From positions 1-44,481 of IMG/VR virus record IMGVR_UViG_3300018082_000015: a stretch of 44,481 nt of DNA; one strand, given 5' to 3'. Below are positions 15,262 through 24,005 of this stretch, one piece after another; position 1 is the stretch's first letter, and each line of letters opens with the position of its first letter. This DNA comes from a virus. Position numbers and translations under genes: made by a program. The notes under the pieces were generated by a model. It was not told the DNA's origin, made no database searches, and was given only the letters and a program-made list of their open reading frames with translations.

Positions 15262-15280
15262 TCACGCTACGTAAACGTGA
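15262..15280. promoter_or_regulatory. second inverted repeat at the plus-strand regulator start
   Basis: TCACG and CGTGA flank a TACGTA-containing centre and overlap the GTG of the plus-strand XRE gene. It may be a weaker operator for autoregulation. Confidence 0.35.
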
Positions 15281-15633
15281 CGTTGGATGAATTCCTTACG
15301 TTGCCCCTCTCTGAGCGCGTAAAAGCGCTACACGACCAGCGGGGTCCCGAAGGCAAGATGTCTCACGACAAGCTCGCCGCGCGGCTTGGAACCACCAGGC
15401 AGACCGTTATCAGTTGGGAGAACGGCGTCGAGCCGAAGCGGTACGCCGATGCCTTAGCGAAGTTCAGCGGCTTTCCCCGCGAGGCGTTCCTGCGACGGGA
15501 GGGGGAAGCGCTTGCGGTGGAGACATCTCTCGGCCTCCTACGAGGACTCGGAGAGAAGGTCGACCAGATCGCAGGCGACTTGGATGAGCTCGTCGGGCTC
15601 GTGAAAGAGCAGTCTGCTGGTGAAGCCAGTTAA
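15277..15633 (+). CDS. XRE-family regulator, 118 aa
   Basis: GTG start. The helix-turn-helix is MSHDKLAARLGTTRQTVISW, followed by ENGVEPKRYADALAKFSG. The C-terminal half is a helix (GLLRGLGEKVDQIAGDLDEL) likely used for dimerisation. It points away from the lytic operons, as a prophage repressor does, so it is the better C1 candidate of the two. No cleavage motif is seen. Confidence 0.75.
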   Translation: MTLDEFLTLPLSERVKALHDQRGPEGKMSHDKLAARLGTTRQTVISWENGVEPKRYADALAKFSGFPREAFLRREGEALAVETSLGLLRGLGEKVDQIAGDLDELVGLVKEQSAGEAS

Positions 15634-15808
15634 GAGCGGGGGAACGGAGGATGAGTTTCCCGGCTGAGTCGCGTTCCCAGCGGAGCCCCTTGCGGGCGTC
15701 GAGCATCTCCATATGCGGCTCGGACGGCGAGCCTGCCACAGCGACGCCTTCTCCTTCCTCCCTCTGCTCCCTGACCTGCGGCCCGATCCTAACCCGACAG
15801 CGCATCTC

Positions 15809-16063
15809 GTGTCTACTGTCGCGAGCGGCCCTGGCGTGATTCGCGCGATCGGCTTCGCCCTCATCTTCCCGCTCCTGCTCGTCATCATGTGGCGCGACGC
15901 CCCGCCTTGGGCTGTCATCGGAGCCTGGATCGTGGGTTTCAGCCTCCTCGGATACGGCTGGTATCACGGACGGCTCGTGCTGCATTGCCCCTACTGCGGA
16001 AAAGGCGTGAGAATCGGCGCGACACATTGCCATCACTGCGGCCGCCAGGTGGTCGAGTCCTAA
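15809..16063 (+). CDS. two-span membrane protein with C-terminal zinc ribbon, 84 aa
   Basis: The hydrophobic spans are AIGFALIFPLLLVIMW and AVIGAWIVGFSLLGYGWY, then HCPYCGKGVRIGATHCHHCG, a two-knuckle zinc ribbon. The start is uncertain (GTG 15809 or GTG 15836). It lies downstream of the plus-strand repressor candidate, so it may be expressed in the lysogen, perhaps as an exclusion or sensing protein. The 175 bases before it show no convincing gene. Confidence 0.5.
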   Translation: MSTVASGPGVIRAIGFALIFPLLLVIMWRDAPPWAVIGAWIVGFSLLGYGWYHGRLVLHCPYCGKGVRIGATHCHHCGRQVVES

Positions 16064-16293
16064 GTCAGGATCCTGAGCGCCTCGCCCACGCCCGCCCCGC
16101 GCTCGAGCATCTCGCACGCCCGATGCAGATCTACGTCGGAGCGTTCGGCGAGTGAGATCGCGACGTCGACGGGGTAGCCAGCCTCCGTCAGCTGATCGAA
16201 ACGCCAGCTGACGACGTCGAGGTCGAGCACGGCCGCAGTGGCCTCGTCGCCGGGGTCACAGTCGATGTGGATGCGCGGGGGGACGAGGGGCAT
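16060..16293 (-). CDS. hypothetical protein, 77 aa
   Basis: ATG 16293 couples to the upstream stop as TGATG. The sequence is acidic, with RIHIDCDPGDEATAAVLDLD then helices. It ends overlapping the stop of the converging plus-strand gene. No family recognised. Confidence 0.55.
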   Translation of the reverse strand: MPLVPPRIHIDCDPGDEATAAVLDLDVVSWRFDQLTEAGYPVDVAISLAERSDVDLHRACEMLERGAGVGEALRILT

Positions 16294-16562
16294 CACGATT
16301 GTTGTAGCTGCTCGACGGCGGGACAATCGCGCGGCGTCAAGAGATCCCGCTTCGCCTGCTCGAAGAGCCGAGCGCGAAGCGCTGCATCGGGCGCTCCGCC
16401 TTCGCGGGCCGCACGTACACTCGCGTCCATCAAGTAGGCGAGCGTCGCCCGCAGGCACAGGATCTCATTCGAGCGCTGCGCGGAGAGATACCAAAGCGAC
16501 GTGCCCGCCAGGAAGACGGCGACGAGGCAGATCAGACTCGTCAGAGCTAGCAGGCGGGTCAC
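16293..16562 (-). CDS. lysis-cassette membrane protein, 89 aa
   Basis: The GTG overlaps the upstream stop. One N-terminal membrane span (LLALTSLICLVAVFLAGTSL) is followed by a charged helical tail, like a spanin-like or holin-accessory protein. It sits directly after the holin candidate and endolysin. Role inferred from position. Confidence 0.5.
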   Translation of the reverse strand: MTRLLALTSLICLVAVFLAGTSLWYLSAQRSNEILCLRATLAYLMDASVRAAREGGAPDAALRARLFEQAKRDLLTPRDCPAVEQLQQS

Positions 16563-16750
16563 GTCTTCCCCCGCACGGAGAGCACGGTGATTGCGAAGAC
16601 GACCGCCGAACCCGCGATCGAAAGGGTGAGCGTCACGAGCGCCCACACGAGGCGGTCCACCTTCTTCGCGAGCAGAATCACGTCCTTCTCGACCTCGCCC
16701 AGACGGTAGGCGAGCGTGCCGTTGCGGTCGCGGTCTCGTATCTCGTTCAT
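16559..16750 (-). CDS. holin-like protein (XhlA-type), 63 aa
   Basis: An N-terminal charged helix (LGEVEKDVILLAKKVDRLVW) leads into a single C-terminal span (TLTLSIAGSAVVFAITVL), the layout of the XhlA holin-associated family. ATGA coupling to the endolysin gene supports a lysis role. Confidence 0.65.
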   Translation of the reverse strand: MNEIRDRDRNGTLAYRLGEVEKDVILLAKKVDRLVWALVTLTLSIAGSAVVFAITVLSVRGKT

Positions 16751-17298
16751 CGGTCCCGCTCGCCCTCGATCTCGGCGAGGTACTCCGTCACCCACTGCAG
16801 GAAGACGTCCTTCGGAAACCCCGGGCCTGGATCCCAGTGGGAGGATCTCTTGAACACCTTCGACACCTGAACGTGCGTCACGAGCCCGCGCGCCGTTCCG
16901 TTCGCGAGCTGCGTGTCGGTCAGCCAGCGTGCCGGAATGTCGTACAGCCAGCACCACTTGGCGACCTTGAAGGCGGAGCGCCTGAGCATCGGCTCGTGCC
17001 CTCGCCACTGAGCCCGATCCCACTTGGCGAATCCGCATATCTCGATGTGCAGACCGTCCGAGTTGGCACCCGGAGCACCCCAGGGAATGACGAGATCGGG
17101 CAGCATCCGCCAGCACTCCTTGTCGTCGACGGCGAGCTGCGTAGATGCCTGCGCGGAGCCGGCGAAGAAGCTCGCCACGCCCGCCGCGCTCGAGCCCTCA
17201 GCCGAGTGGATGACGACGAGCCGGATTGACGACGCCTTGCGCGGTCCCGAGTCGTGGGCCGCACGCTTCAGCTTGCAGGATGCCCGGTAGTCGGGCAC
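16747..17298 (-). CDS. endolysin: N-acetylmuramoyl-L-alanine amidase
   Basis: 183 aa, a single Amidase_2 domain. Zinc ligands are likely His31 (VVIHSAEG), His142 (LVTHVQVS) and Asp156 in HWDPGPGFP, with Glu86 (LHIEICG) in the active site. It would cut the amide between MurNAc and the stem peptide. No separate wall-binding domain or signal peptide is visible, so export would depend on the holin. It is followed by the XhlA-like gene with a 4-base overlap. Confidence 0.88.
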   Translation of the reverse strand: MPDYRASCKLKRAAHDSGPRKASSIRLVVIHSAEGSSAAGVASFFAGSAQASTQLAVDDKECWRMLPDLVIPWGAPGANSDGLHIEICGFAKWDRAQWRGHEPMLRRSAFKVAKWCWLYDIPARWLTDTQLANGTARGLVTHVQVSKVFKRSSHWDPGPGFPKDVFLQWVTEYLAEIEGERDR

Positions 17299-17301
17299 CG
17301 C

Positions 17302-17382
17302 TTAGCCCCAGCCGTCGAATTTCGCCCAGAGCAGGACGACGAGAATCCCGGCGAGCAGGATGTCGGTGAGGCCGATGCTCAT
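17302..17382 (-). CDS. 26-aa membrane peptide
   Basis: The ATG overlaps the upstream stop (ATGA). The peptide is one hydrophobic span (LTDILLAGILVVLLWAKF) with few charges. It lies just before the amidase and may modulate lysis; unproven. Confidence 0.5.
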   Translation of the reverse strand: MSIGLTDILLAGILVVLLWAKFDGWG

Positions 17383-17546
17383 GGCTTGCCCGGGGTCTGG
17401 TAGACCGCGCCGAGCGCGACGAGGGCGGCGAGTGCTGCGGAGATGTAGTTCTGCGCCGAGAGGGACGTGCTCTCTGCCAGCGACGCCGAGAGAACGCTGA
17501 GACCTGCGACGCGAGCGGCCACGACTGCCTTCAGGTAGTTCTTCAC
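17379..17546 (-). CDS. holin-like small membrane protein, 55 aa
   Basis: Its GTG is found only by the CCGATAGGC box ending six bases upstream. It has an amphipathic N-terminus and a hydrophobic segment, ISAALAALVALGAVY. By position between the tail genes and the amidase it is a holin candidate. Confidence 0.6.
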   Translation of the reverse strand: MKNYLKAVVAARVAGLSVLSASLAESTSLSAQNYISAALAALVALGAVYQTPGKP

Positions 17547-17551
17547 GCCCC

Positions 17552-17560
17552 GCCTATCGG
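17552..17560 (-). promoter_or_regulatory. CCGATAGGC initiation box 1
   Basis: The box sits between the stop at 17566 and the GTG at 17546 (5 bases of spacing). It decides the start of the 55-aa membrane protein. Confidence 0.7.
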
Positions 17561-17565
17561 AAAGC

Positions 17566-18051
17566 TCAGCGGGCGATCACGAAGCCGTCGGGCTGCGAGA
17601 TGACGATGTTGGCGCCGCTCGGGACGACCGCTGCACCCGAGATCAGGAGATCGTGCGCGGTGACCGGGATGATGTTCGCGTCCGTGCCCGCGGCCGTGTC
17701 CGAGTCGTAGCAGACGAGGAGCTTCCGCCAGGAGTCGCCGGCCGAGATCGAGGTGAAGGTCTGGGTGGCGAACGAGAGCTTGATCCAGTCGTTCGTGTCA
17801 TCGACCGTGTACGCGGAGAGATCGGCGTCGGTGAGCGTCTTCCGCGCGTAGCCGGTGTTCGTGACCTCGTTCGTCGTCCCCGAGACGACGGCTGCGAGAT
17901 CGTCCTTGTCCTGAAGGACGGCGTCGGCCTCGAGGCCCGCCGCTGCGAGCACGACCAGAATGAGTGCGCTGTTCGCGGGATCGTTCGAGTCCACGCGACT
18001 ATAGAGCTCGACCTCGCGGCCCTTGGCGATGTTGAAGGTGAAGTTCGCCAT
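17566..18051 (-). CDS. minor structural protein, 161 aa
   Basis: It starts MANFTFNIAKGREVEL and continues with RVDSNDPANSALILVVLAAA, a pattern I associate with small conserved structural proteins at the end of siphophage tail modules. It is beta-rich with no membrane span. Exact role unknown. Confidence 0.6.
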   Translation of the reverse strand: MANFTFNIAKGREVELYSRVDSNDPANSALILVVLAAAGLEADAVLQDKDDLAAVVSGTTNEVTNTGYARKTLTDADLSAYTVDDTNDWIKLSFATQTFTSISAGDSWRKLLVCYDSDTAAGTDANIIPVTAHDLLISGAAVVPSGANIVISQPDGFVIAR

Positions 18052-18055
18052 GCCG

Positions 18056-18208
18056 CTAGTCCGCCGACGGGGCGATCGTCACGGTGACGTTGCCCGGAGC
18101 GGTCGGCGTCGTCGTCTGCGCCACCGAGTACGTCGTGGCTGGGGCGATGTCGGCGGCGAGCGGTTGGCCTGAGTTCGTCACGACGAGCGTCTGCGCTTGC
18201 GCGGTCAC
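18056..18208 (-). CDS. 50-aa structural peptide
   Basis: A GTG five bases after CCGATAGGC opens this short Thr/Ala-rich beta-type peptide (QTLVVTNSGQPLAADIAPAT). Its start is recognisable only through the box. Function unknown; probably a small virion component. Confidence 0.6.
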   Translation of the reverse strand: MTAQAQTLVVTNSGQPLAADIAPATTYSVAQTTTPTAPGNVTVTIAPSAD

Positions 18209-18213
18209 GCTGC

Positions 18214-18222
18214 GCCTATCGG
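18214..18222 (-). promoter_or_regulatory. CCGATAGGC initiation box 2
   Basis: It directly follows the TAA of the 445-aa gene and precedes GTG 18208 by 5 bases. Confidence 0.7.
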
Positions 18223-19560
18223 TTAGGGCATGTCGAAGCGATACACCTGCGGCACGAATCCAGGCTGGGGTCCGAGCGCGATGTGGAATGCCGCCCAGCC
18301 GGGATTCACCGTGCTGTTCGTCACCGTCGTCGCCCCGAACGCGCCCGCTGTCGCCTTCTCGCCTGTTGCGATCCCGATGCCGCCGCCGTTTCCCACGATC
18401 GTCCCATCGTCGAAGCGCTCGGTCACATTCGCCAGGTCGGCGTTCGTCCAGCCAGAGAAGGTCGCTCCCGCCGTGTCATTGCTGTGAGAGCTGGCCGCGA
18501 CCACTAAACAGTCATCCATGGTTGTCGGACCTGACGATGGCGCACCGTTTGTCCCTGAGATGGTGATCGAAGTACCGGTACCACTAGAGTCAGGGGTAAT
18601 GACATTCCAGGGCTCTCCAACCACTGGACAGCCGCGGAAGGCGAGCACGACTGCGGAGATGTGGTTGAGCACGGTCGTGATCCCGCTCGACACGTTCGAG
18701 AGCACGTTCCAGGGCACCCCGGTTGCTATCACTCCTCGGAAGCCGCACACGACCGCGTACTTGTGGTTGGTTCCCGCGCCGACGACGGTAGGTCCGCTTT
18801 CGCTCGCAGTCGCGCGGCGCCAGTAGCGCCGATAGCGCAAGCTCCCACGGTCGAAGGGGGAGCCCGGCAGCTCCGTATACCCGGAGACGGTGACCGTAGC
18901 GTTGGCCTCCACGTCGAGCAGGAAGATGTCGTTTTCCTGCCAGCCCGCCGGCAGGCCGGGAGTTGCATCCACGCCCCCCAACGCCTCAGAGGGCGTGCCT
19001 GCGGCGACGAAGGTTGGAAGTGAGCCGCCCGAGGGAGCGAGCGCGATTTGCAGCCCTATCCAGTCCTCGTTCGCCACGCTCGACGTGAGGGTCGTCTCCA
19101 GGAACTCCCCGGCGCTTGCCTTCTCGCCCGTGACCACGCCGAGCCCGCCCCCGTCGCCGAGCGCCGTCCCGTCGTCGAAGCGCTCCGTCACGTTCGCGAG
19201 GGCGGTGTTGGCCCAACCCGAGAGGGTCGGCCCGGCAACGTCGCGACCGACCGCGATCCCGCCCACGACGAGGCAGTTCGCGACTGTCGTCACGGCCCCG
19301 TTCAGGAAGATGCCGTTGCCGACCGCGTGCGTAACCTCGCTCGCCCCCGCCCGCCGCCAGAAGGTCGATAGCCTCGTGGAGACTGCGGCCTCCGCGTCCG
19401 CCGCGAACGCGTAGCCTCCTGCCCCTACTCCCGACCCGGCATCCGTCTCCGTATAAAGCAGGAAGATGTCGTTTTCCTGCCAGCCCGCCGGCAGGCCGGG
19501 AGTCGTGCTGCTCACCCCATCTGTGTACGTGCCCGCGGCGACGAGGATCGGAAGCGCCAT
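18223..19560 (-). CDS. duplicated-domain tail-tip/surface protein, 445 aa
   Basis: Two homologous halves each open with GLPAGWQENDIFLL (about residues 22 and 202) and end in a block like ANVTERFDDGT...GGGxGxxTGEKAxAG. The second half contains an extra block of about 70 residues holding GFRGVIATGVPWNV and FRGCPVVGEPWNV. The N-terminus resembles the 240-aa protein at 29836, so both belong to one beta-rich phage surface family. It is probably a tail-tip or fibre protein. Confidence 0.6.
   Translation of the reverse strand: MALPILVAAGTYTDGVSSTTPGLPAGWQENDIFLLYTETDAGSGVGAGGYAFAADAEAAVSTRLSTFWRRAGASEVTHAVGNGIFLNGAVTTVANCLVVGGIAVGRDVAGPTLSGWANTALANVTERFDDGTALGDGGGLGVVTGEKASAGEFLETTLTSSVANEDWIGLQIALAPSGGSLPTFVAAGTPSEALGGVDATPGLPAGWQENDIFLLDVEANATVTVSGYTELPGSPFDRGSLRYRRYWRRATASESGPTVVGAGTNHKYAVVCGFRGVIATGVPWNVLSNVSSGITTVLNHISAVVLAFRGCPVVGEPWNVITPDSSGTGTSITISGTNGAPSSGPTTMDDCLVVAASSHSNDTAGATFSGWTNADLANVTERFDDGTIVGNGGGIGIATGEKATAGAFGATTVTNSTVNPGWAAFHIALGPQPGFVPQVYRFDMP
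18917..18963. repeat. 47-bp direct repeat, copy A
   Basis: Identical over 47 bases to 19457-19503, starting 540 bases away, inside the duplicated-domain gene. Neighbouring sequence has diverged. Confidence 0.8.
19457..19503. repeat. 47-bp direct repeat, copy B
   Basis: Partner of 18917-18963; encodes the GLPAGWQENDIFLL segment of the first half of the protein. Confidence 0.8.
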
Positions 19561-20028
19561 CTACGGGCGCGCAAACTCGAGGAAAATGCCGAGTCCCTTA
19601 GTCCCTGTGCCCGCTACGTCCACGTCGATCGCGATCCGGTCACCCATCACGAGGTCATCATTTGCGAGGTCGATGACCGGTGGAGCGGCGGCGGTATAGG
19701 AGGTGAACTCGCTGACGTCAATCGTGATCCGGGTCGAGAGCATGTCGGCCGCCTGCGTGATGTTGCGAAGCTGGATCGTCGGCAGCCCCGAGCTCGAGAC
19801 GGTCGAGACGTAGGCGTCCGCGTCCACGAGGTTCATTCCGTCCATGTCGTCCGAGGCCGCGAAGATGAACTGCCCGTCCCCCGTCGCTAGGATCGCCAGA
19901 TCCGAGATGACCTTGATGTGCATGTGCCCTGGGATCACCGGCGGCGGCCGCTGCGAGAGGCTCACGATGCCCTTTCGCTGTGCCACGAGCCTCTTATGGA
20001 CCGAGGTTTCTCCAGATGGGCGCGTCAT
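19561..20028 (-). CDS. tail-associated protein, 155 aa
   Basis: The start overlaps the upstream tail gene by 4 bases and its stop abuts the next ATG. Beta-rich segments include HMHIKVISDLAILATGDGQF and STRITIDVSEFTSY. No defined family; a virion component by position. Confidence 0.55.
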   Translation of the reverse strand: MTRPSGETSVHKRLVAQRKGIVSLSQRPPPVIPGHMHIKVISDLAILATGDGQFIFAASDDMDGMNLVDADAYVSTVSSSGLPTIQLRNITQAADMLSTRITIDVSEFTSYTAAAPPVIDLANDDLVMGDRIAIDVDVAGTGTKGLGIFLEFARP

Positions 20029-21230
20029 AGCGGCGCATCCGCGCTCGTGACGAGGGGCGGGCGACCGGCGAGCGCTTGCCCGATCGGTTCACCCAGCGCG
20101 ATCACACCGTCGACGTCCCAGCGATAGCTGTATTCCATGACGCGTTGCGTGCCCGAGAAGCCGCCTCCGAAGCTCGCTCCGGCCTCGACATGAATCAGGT
20201 CGCCGACGCCGAAGGCGGGTGCGATCCCGCGCTCGGGCGCCAGGTGCACGAGCGTCTTCGGGTTCGCGCGTAGCCACGACTCCATCTGCCACCAGCGACG
20301 ATGGCCCTCGCGTGCGTCGATTTCGTTGTCGAAGATCCTGACCAGCATCCGTGTGAAGTAGGCCGCGCGCGAGGCGGAGATCGCCGATTCGATCTGCGAC
20401 TGCGAGAGCCGCGGCATGTCCGTGAGTCCTGGATCGTCGGCCGTGATGTTGTACGGCCAGTGCTGTCCGTCCTGCGGAACGTCCTTGTTGCCCTCGCGCG
20501 GACCCCCGTAGATCCAGAGCTTGTTAATGATCTCCGAGTAGTCGCGCGTTCGCCGGCAGCCGCGGCAGTTCGAAGCCGTGCTCATCGCAAACTTGAACGA
20601 GACTTCGCCGGACCGATCGGTGCCGTAGTCGCCGTTGTGGGCGGAGATCGATCCCATGTTGCCACCCGAGTCGATGGGGGTGTTCACGACGTCGAGCTCG
20701 CCCGTCTCGACGAGGAACGCGATCACGTCGGCGATCGACAGGGGGACGTCCGTCGGGTTAAAGGAGAGGTTGACGCCGCCGGTCGCGAACGAGCCGAGCG
20801 CAATCCCCATCGGACCTTCGCCATCGGCGGGCGGCGTATCGTCGAGCGATTGGATGAGGATCTCCTGGATCATCTGCGGGGCAGTCGTGTTGCGTGTCGA
20901 GAACGTCGGCTTCGTGAAGTCACCCGGATCTCCGGAGGCCACCCCGTCCCTGGCCGGGCGCATCTCGAAAATGACCGTCGGATCGGCGAACGTCGCTACC
21001 CGCGACATCGTGTTCTCGTCTCCCTGGTCGTCGATGTGCGAGACCATGCCGTGGAAATCGAGACTGCCGTTGACGACGACTTTCAGCCGCGCAGCGTCCC
21101 ATGACGTCGACACCTGGTCGAGCGGAACACGGACGGTCGCGAACGCCGGCTGGTTGAGCTGGTGAGTGACCGAGCCTTCCTGCACGATGCTCGTGATCTC
21201 TAGGCCGTCGATGTATGACTGGACGGCCAT
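20025..21230 (-). CDS. tail tip/baseplate hub (Tal-like) protein, 401 aa
   Basis: The layout (VQSYIDGLEITSIVQEGSVT, FHGMVSHIDDQGDE, then TAPQMIQEILIQSLDD) matches phage hub proteins of the gp27/Tal type, which follow the distal tail protein. A CRGCRRTRDYSEIINKLW segment comes before a C-terminal barrel. It likely forms the tail tip with the preceding 140-aa protein. Confidence 0.65.
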   Translation of the reverse strand: MAVQSYIDGLEITSIVQEGSVTHQLNQPAFATVRVPLDQVSTSWDAARLKVVVNGSLDFHGMVSHIDDQGDENTMSRVATFADPTVIFEMRPARDGVASGDPGDFTKPTFSTRNTTAPQMIQEILIQSLDDTPPADGEGPMGIALGSFATGGVNLSFNPTDVPLSIADVIAFLVETGELDVVNTPIDSGGNMGSISAHNGDYGTDRSGEVSFKFAMSTASNCRGCRRTRDYSEIINKLWIYGGPREGNKDVPQDGQHWPYNITADDPGLTDMPRLSQSQIESAISASRAAYFTRMLVRIFDNEIDAREGHRRWWQMESWLRANPKTLVHLAPERGIAPAFGVGDLIHVEAGASFGGGFSGTQRVMEYSYRWDVDGVIALGEPIGQALAGRPPLVTSADAPL

Positions 21231-21233
21231 CGG

Positions 21234-21656
21234 CTAGAGCGCCGTCGCGGAGACGAGGCCGAAGACGAAGCCCTTCACGTTCGCGCTCCAGACGGGGAAG
21301 TCGGCGCCGATGTCGCACTGCACGGCGAGCGAGCCGCCCGCGCCGAAGTTGAGCGTCCCGGTCGTCGTCAGTATCGAGCGGAGAGCCGCCTTCAGGTTGT
21401 CCATCTGCGTGTTTCGGTTGGCCGTCGTGTCCACGACCAGTACGCCCGCGATGAGCATGTGCGTGCCCTCCTCGAAGAAGTCGTGCAGGAGGTAGCCCGA
21501 GGTCTGGCCCTTGTCGTCGATCGGCGCGCGCACGCGACCCATGCCGAGCCCGGAGCAACGACTCGGGTCGATCAGGTACGTGTTCCCGCTCGCCGCATTG
21601 AAGGTGATCGTCCCACCCGAAGTGACGAGCGTCGTGATGTCGGAGAAGGAGGCCAC
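21234..21656 (-). CDS. distal tail-like protein, 140 aa
   Basis: It lies immediately after the tape measure gene, where Dit is encoded. The protein is beta-rich, with IAGVLVVDTTANRNTQMDNL then FPVWSANVKGFVFGLVSA. The role is assigned by synteny more than by motif. Confidence 0.55.
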   Translation of the reverse strand: MASFSDITTLVTSGGTITFNAASGNTYLIDPSRCSGLGMGRVRAPIDDKGQTSGYLLHDFFEEGTHMLIAGVLVVDTTANRNTQMDNLKAALRSILTTTGTLNFGAGGSLAVQCDIGADFPVWSANVKGFVFGLVSATAL

Positions 21657-24005
21657 CTAGAATCCGACGCCGAGACCAGCAGCCGACAGCTCTGCGCTGG
21701 CATAGCGTGCTCCTACGTGCCACATGCCGCCGGCCATCCGAGCGAGCGTGCGGTTCTGCTCCCGCAGGAGCTCTGTCTGCACGTACGCATGCGTGGCGAC
21801 TTGGCCCATGCTGCCGCTCTCGTCGATGTTGGAGCCAAACCCGGAGACGACACCATGTAAGCCGGCGAGGAGCTCATGGATTTCGCGCCGAACGTCGGCC
21901 TGAGTTAGTCCCTTCTCGCCCGCCGCCGCACGATCACGCGCTGCTCGGGCCCGCTGCGCCGCAGTACGCTCCGCCTCCGGTCGCATCCGAGCTTGCCCCG
22001 GCGGAAGGCGTCCTCTGAATGCACGCTCGTCCTTGCGTCTGAAGTCCTCCTCCGCTTTCTCGCGTAGTTGTCTGTCGCGTTCCTGCCGTCGTCTGCGTTT
22101 CTCTTCTGCCTTTCTGCGCTGCTCCTCGAGCTTGCGCTCGCCCTCTTCAGCGATCGCGTCCAGCTGCGACTGCACGTTCGCGATCTCGCCGTACAGTCCG
22201 CGCAGCTTCTCCTTCTGGGCTGCGGTGAGATTCTTCCGCGCCTCGAGTGCGCGGATCTGGCGGGCGTAGAAGGCGCGGAGCGCGCGCAGCTCGTCGCGTA
22301 CGTCCCCGCCGCGGGCCTCCTCGCGCGCCAGGGCGAGTTGTAGATCACTCAGGCGAGCTCCCCCGCCTCCTCCGCCTCCGACACCATCACCGGCTCCACC
22401 ACCATCCGCACCCGTATCAGCCGCAGCGCGATCACTGGCGTCACGTCCGCGAAGTGAGGACTTCTTGACGAGAATCCCCCACTTGATTAGCAGCCGTGTG
22501 GGCACTACCTCGTCTGTAAGCCCGTATGTGAACTGCTGCGTGTCGGGCCGGAAAAAGATCGTCATCCCCGCGTGACGTTCCCCCGCCGGAACGTAGCCAG
22601 CACGTTTCGGCGACCCACTCGTATCCCGCGTGAGAATTACGAACGCAGCGACGTAAGCGGCTTGCGGGCCAAAGCTCAGGATCCCCGTCGCGATAGCTCC
22701 ACGCACTCTTCCCAATCCCCTAGTTGTCCCAGGAGTTCCCGGAACAGGCGAGGTTGTGACGACAAGAGCGCGCGGGCGGGTAGCGATATCCCACGCAGCC
22801 CCGACAGCCGCTGCATCAGCAAGCATCTTCGTGCGCGTCGCCGCACTCGCCACAGCCGTCGCGACCAACCCCGCAACTGCCTTGACTTTGAAGGCCACCC
22901 AGCCAAGGGTGGCGAGCCGGATTGCGTTCTCCAGACCACCGAGCAGATCGACGACCGGCTCACCGAATTTGCGAACAAGCTGAAGCGCCCCGGCAAACCC
23001 ACGCACGACCTTCTCACCCGTCTCGACAGCCTCGTTGACACGGCGCTGAACCTCGCGCACGTTGTCGGCATCCGAGAAGTAGTCGGCCAGCTTGTCCGAG
23101 AGCTGCGTAACAGCAGGTAGGAGTCCTCGACCAGCGACTTCCTTCAGGTTCTCCCACTCGACGGCCAGGCGATCGGAAGCCGCGGCCGCCGTGTCCTGAG
23201 CAGCGACAGCAGCTTTACCGTATTGGCTTGTGAGCGCGGCCAGAGCCTCAGTCGCTGTCGCATTCTTGTCGATGTCGATGCCGAGACGCCGAATCGTTCC
23301 GATCATCCCGAGTTGCGCCTTGTTGACGACCTGCGTCCCGAATTCCAAGTCCCTGTAACGTCCGCGAGCTACGGCAGCGGCAAGCCCCACCCGCTCGAGC
23401 GCGACGTCGACATTCCGCGAGCCACGGACGAGCAGCTGGAACGACTTGAGCAGCTCCTCGTCATCGAAGCCGAGCTGCGAGGTTGCCCGGATGACGCGCT
23501 CGATCTTCGCCCTGTGCGCGTCGTAGGAGATCCCCAGCGCATCGAGCGCGACCTTCGTCTGGCCGTGGACGAGCTCCTCCTCCTTGGCCGCGCTGATGAG
23601 GGAGCGAACGCCGGCGACGAGTCCATAGACCCCGACGTAGCCGGCGGCCAGGCCGACCACGCTCCGGGTCAGCCTCCTCTGCGTTGCGTGCTGCCGCGAC
23701 TGTGCTCGGTCGAGCTGCTGCGTCTCGCGGGTTTGCTTGTCCGCCGCGCGGGCAGCGGCTTCTTCGGCGTCCTTGAGCGCGATCGTCGCCCGCTTCGCCT
23801 GCACCGACTCGGCGCCGTAATTCGCGAGGGACTTCCGAAGTCTGTCCTGCGCTAAGTCGAGCTTGAGCGCCTCGCGCGACATCTGACCGACGGACTCCCG
23901 CCACTGCCGCTCGGCCGCTTCGATCTTCGCGTTAAATTGGCCAGTGTCGGCGTTGAGGCGAACGGTCGCGCCGTCGCCTCCCCGGACCGCATCGCCGAAG
24001 GCCAT
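21657..24005 (-). CDS. tape measure protein, 782 aa
   Basis: A long helical protein. N-terminal coiled coil (about 20-115), then GLAAGYVGVYGLVAGVRSL and further hydrophobic stretches, a Gly-rich break near residue 545, and a C-terminal charged coiled coil (RKAEEKRRRRQERDRQLREK). It sits between the tail chaperones and Dit, as expected. Its length sets the tail length, and hydrophobic segments may aid DNA passage. Confidence 0.85.
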   Translation of the reverse strand: MAFGDAVRGGDGATVRLNADTGQFNAKIEAAERQWRESVGQMSREALKLDLAQDRLRKSLANYGAESVQAKRATIALKDAEEAAARAADKQTRETQQLDRAQSRQHATQRRLTRSVVGLAAGYVGVYGLVAGVRSLISAAKEEELVHGQTKVALDALGISYDAHRAKIERVIRATSQLGFDDEELLKSFQLLVRGSRNVDVALERVGLAAAVARGRYRDLEFGTQVVNKAQLGMIGTIRRLGIDIDKNATATEALAALTSQYGKAAVAAQDTAAAASDRLAVEWENLKEVAGRGLLPAVTQLSDKLADYFSDADNVREVQRRVNEAVETGEKVVRGFAGALQLVRKFGEPVVDLLGGLENAIRLATLGWVAFKVKAVAGLVATAVASAATRTKMLADAAAVGAAWDIATRPRALVVTTSPVPGTPGTTRGLGRVRGAIATGILSFGPQAAYVAAFVILTRDTSGSPKRAGYVPAGERHAGMTIFFRPDTQQFTYGLTDEVVPTRLLIKWGILVKKSSLRGRDASDRAAADTGADGGGAGDGVGGGGGGGARLSDLQLALAREEARGGDVRDELRALRAFYARQIRALEARKNLTAAQKEKLRGLYGEIANVQSQLDAIAEEGERKLEEQRRKAEEKRRRRQERDRQLREKAEEDFRRKDERAFRGRLPPGQARMRPEAERTAAQRARAARDRAAAGEKGLTQADVRREIHELLAGLHGVVSGFGSNIDESGSMGQVATHAYVQTELLREQNRTLARMAGGMWHVGARYASAELSAAGLGVGF

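Noticed and set aside
15634-15808. Possible tRNA or small RNA between the repressor and the membrane protein gene
   Set aside because: No cloverleaf arms, T-loop consensus or terminator could be traced by eye.
20301-21104. Plus-strand open frame opposite the tail hub gene
   Set aside because: No ribosome site or family motif; it mirrors a well-supported minus-strand tail gene.
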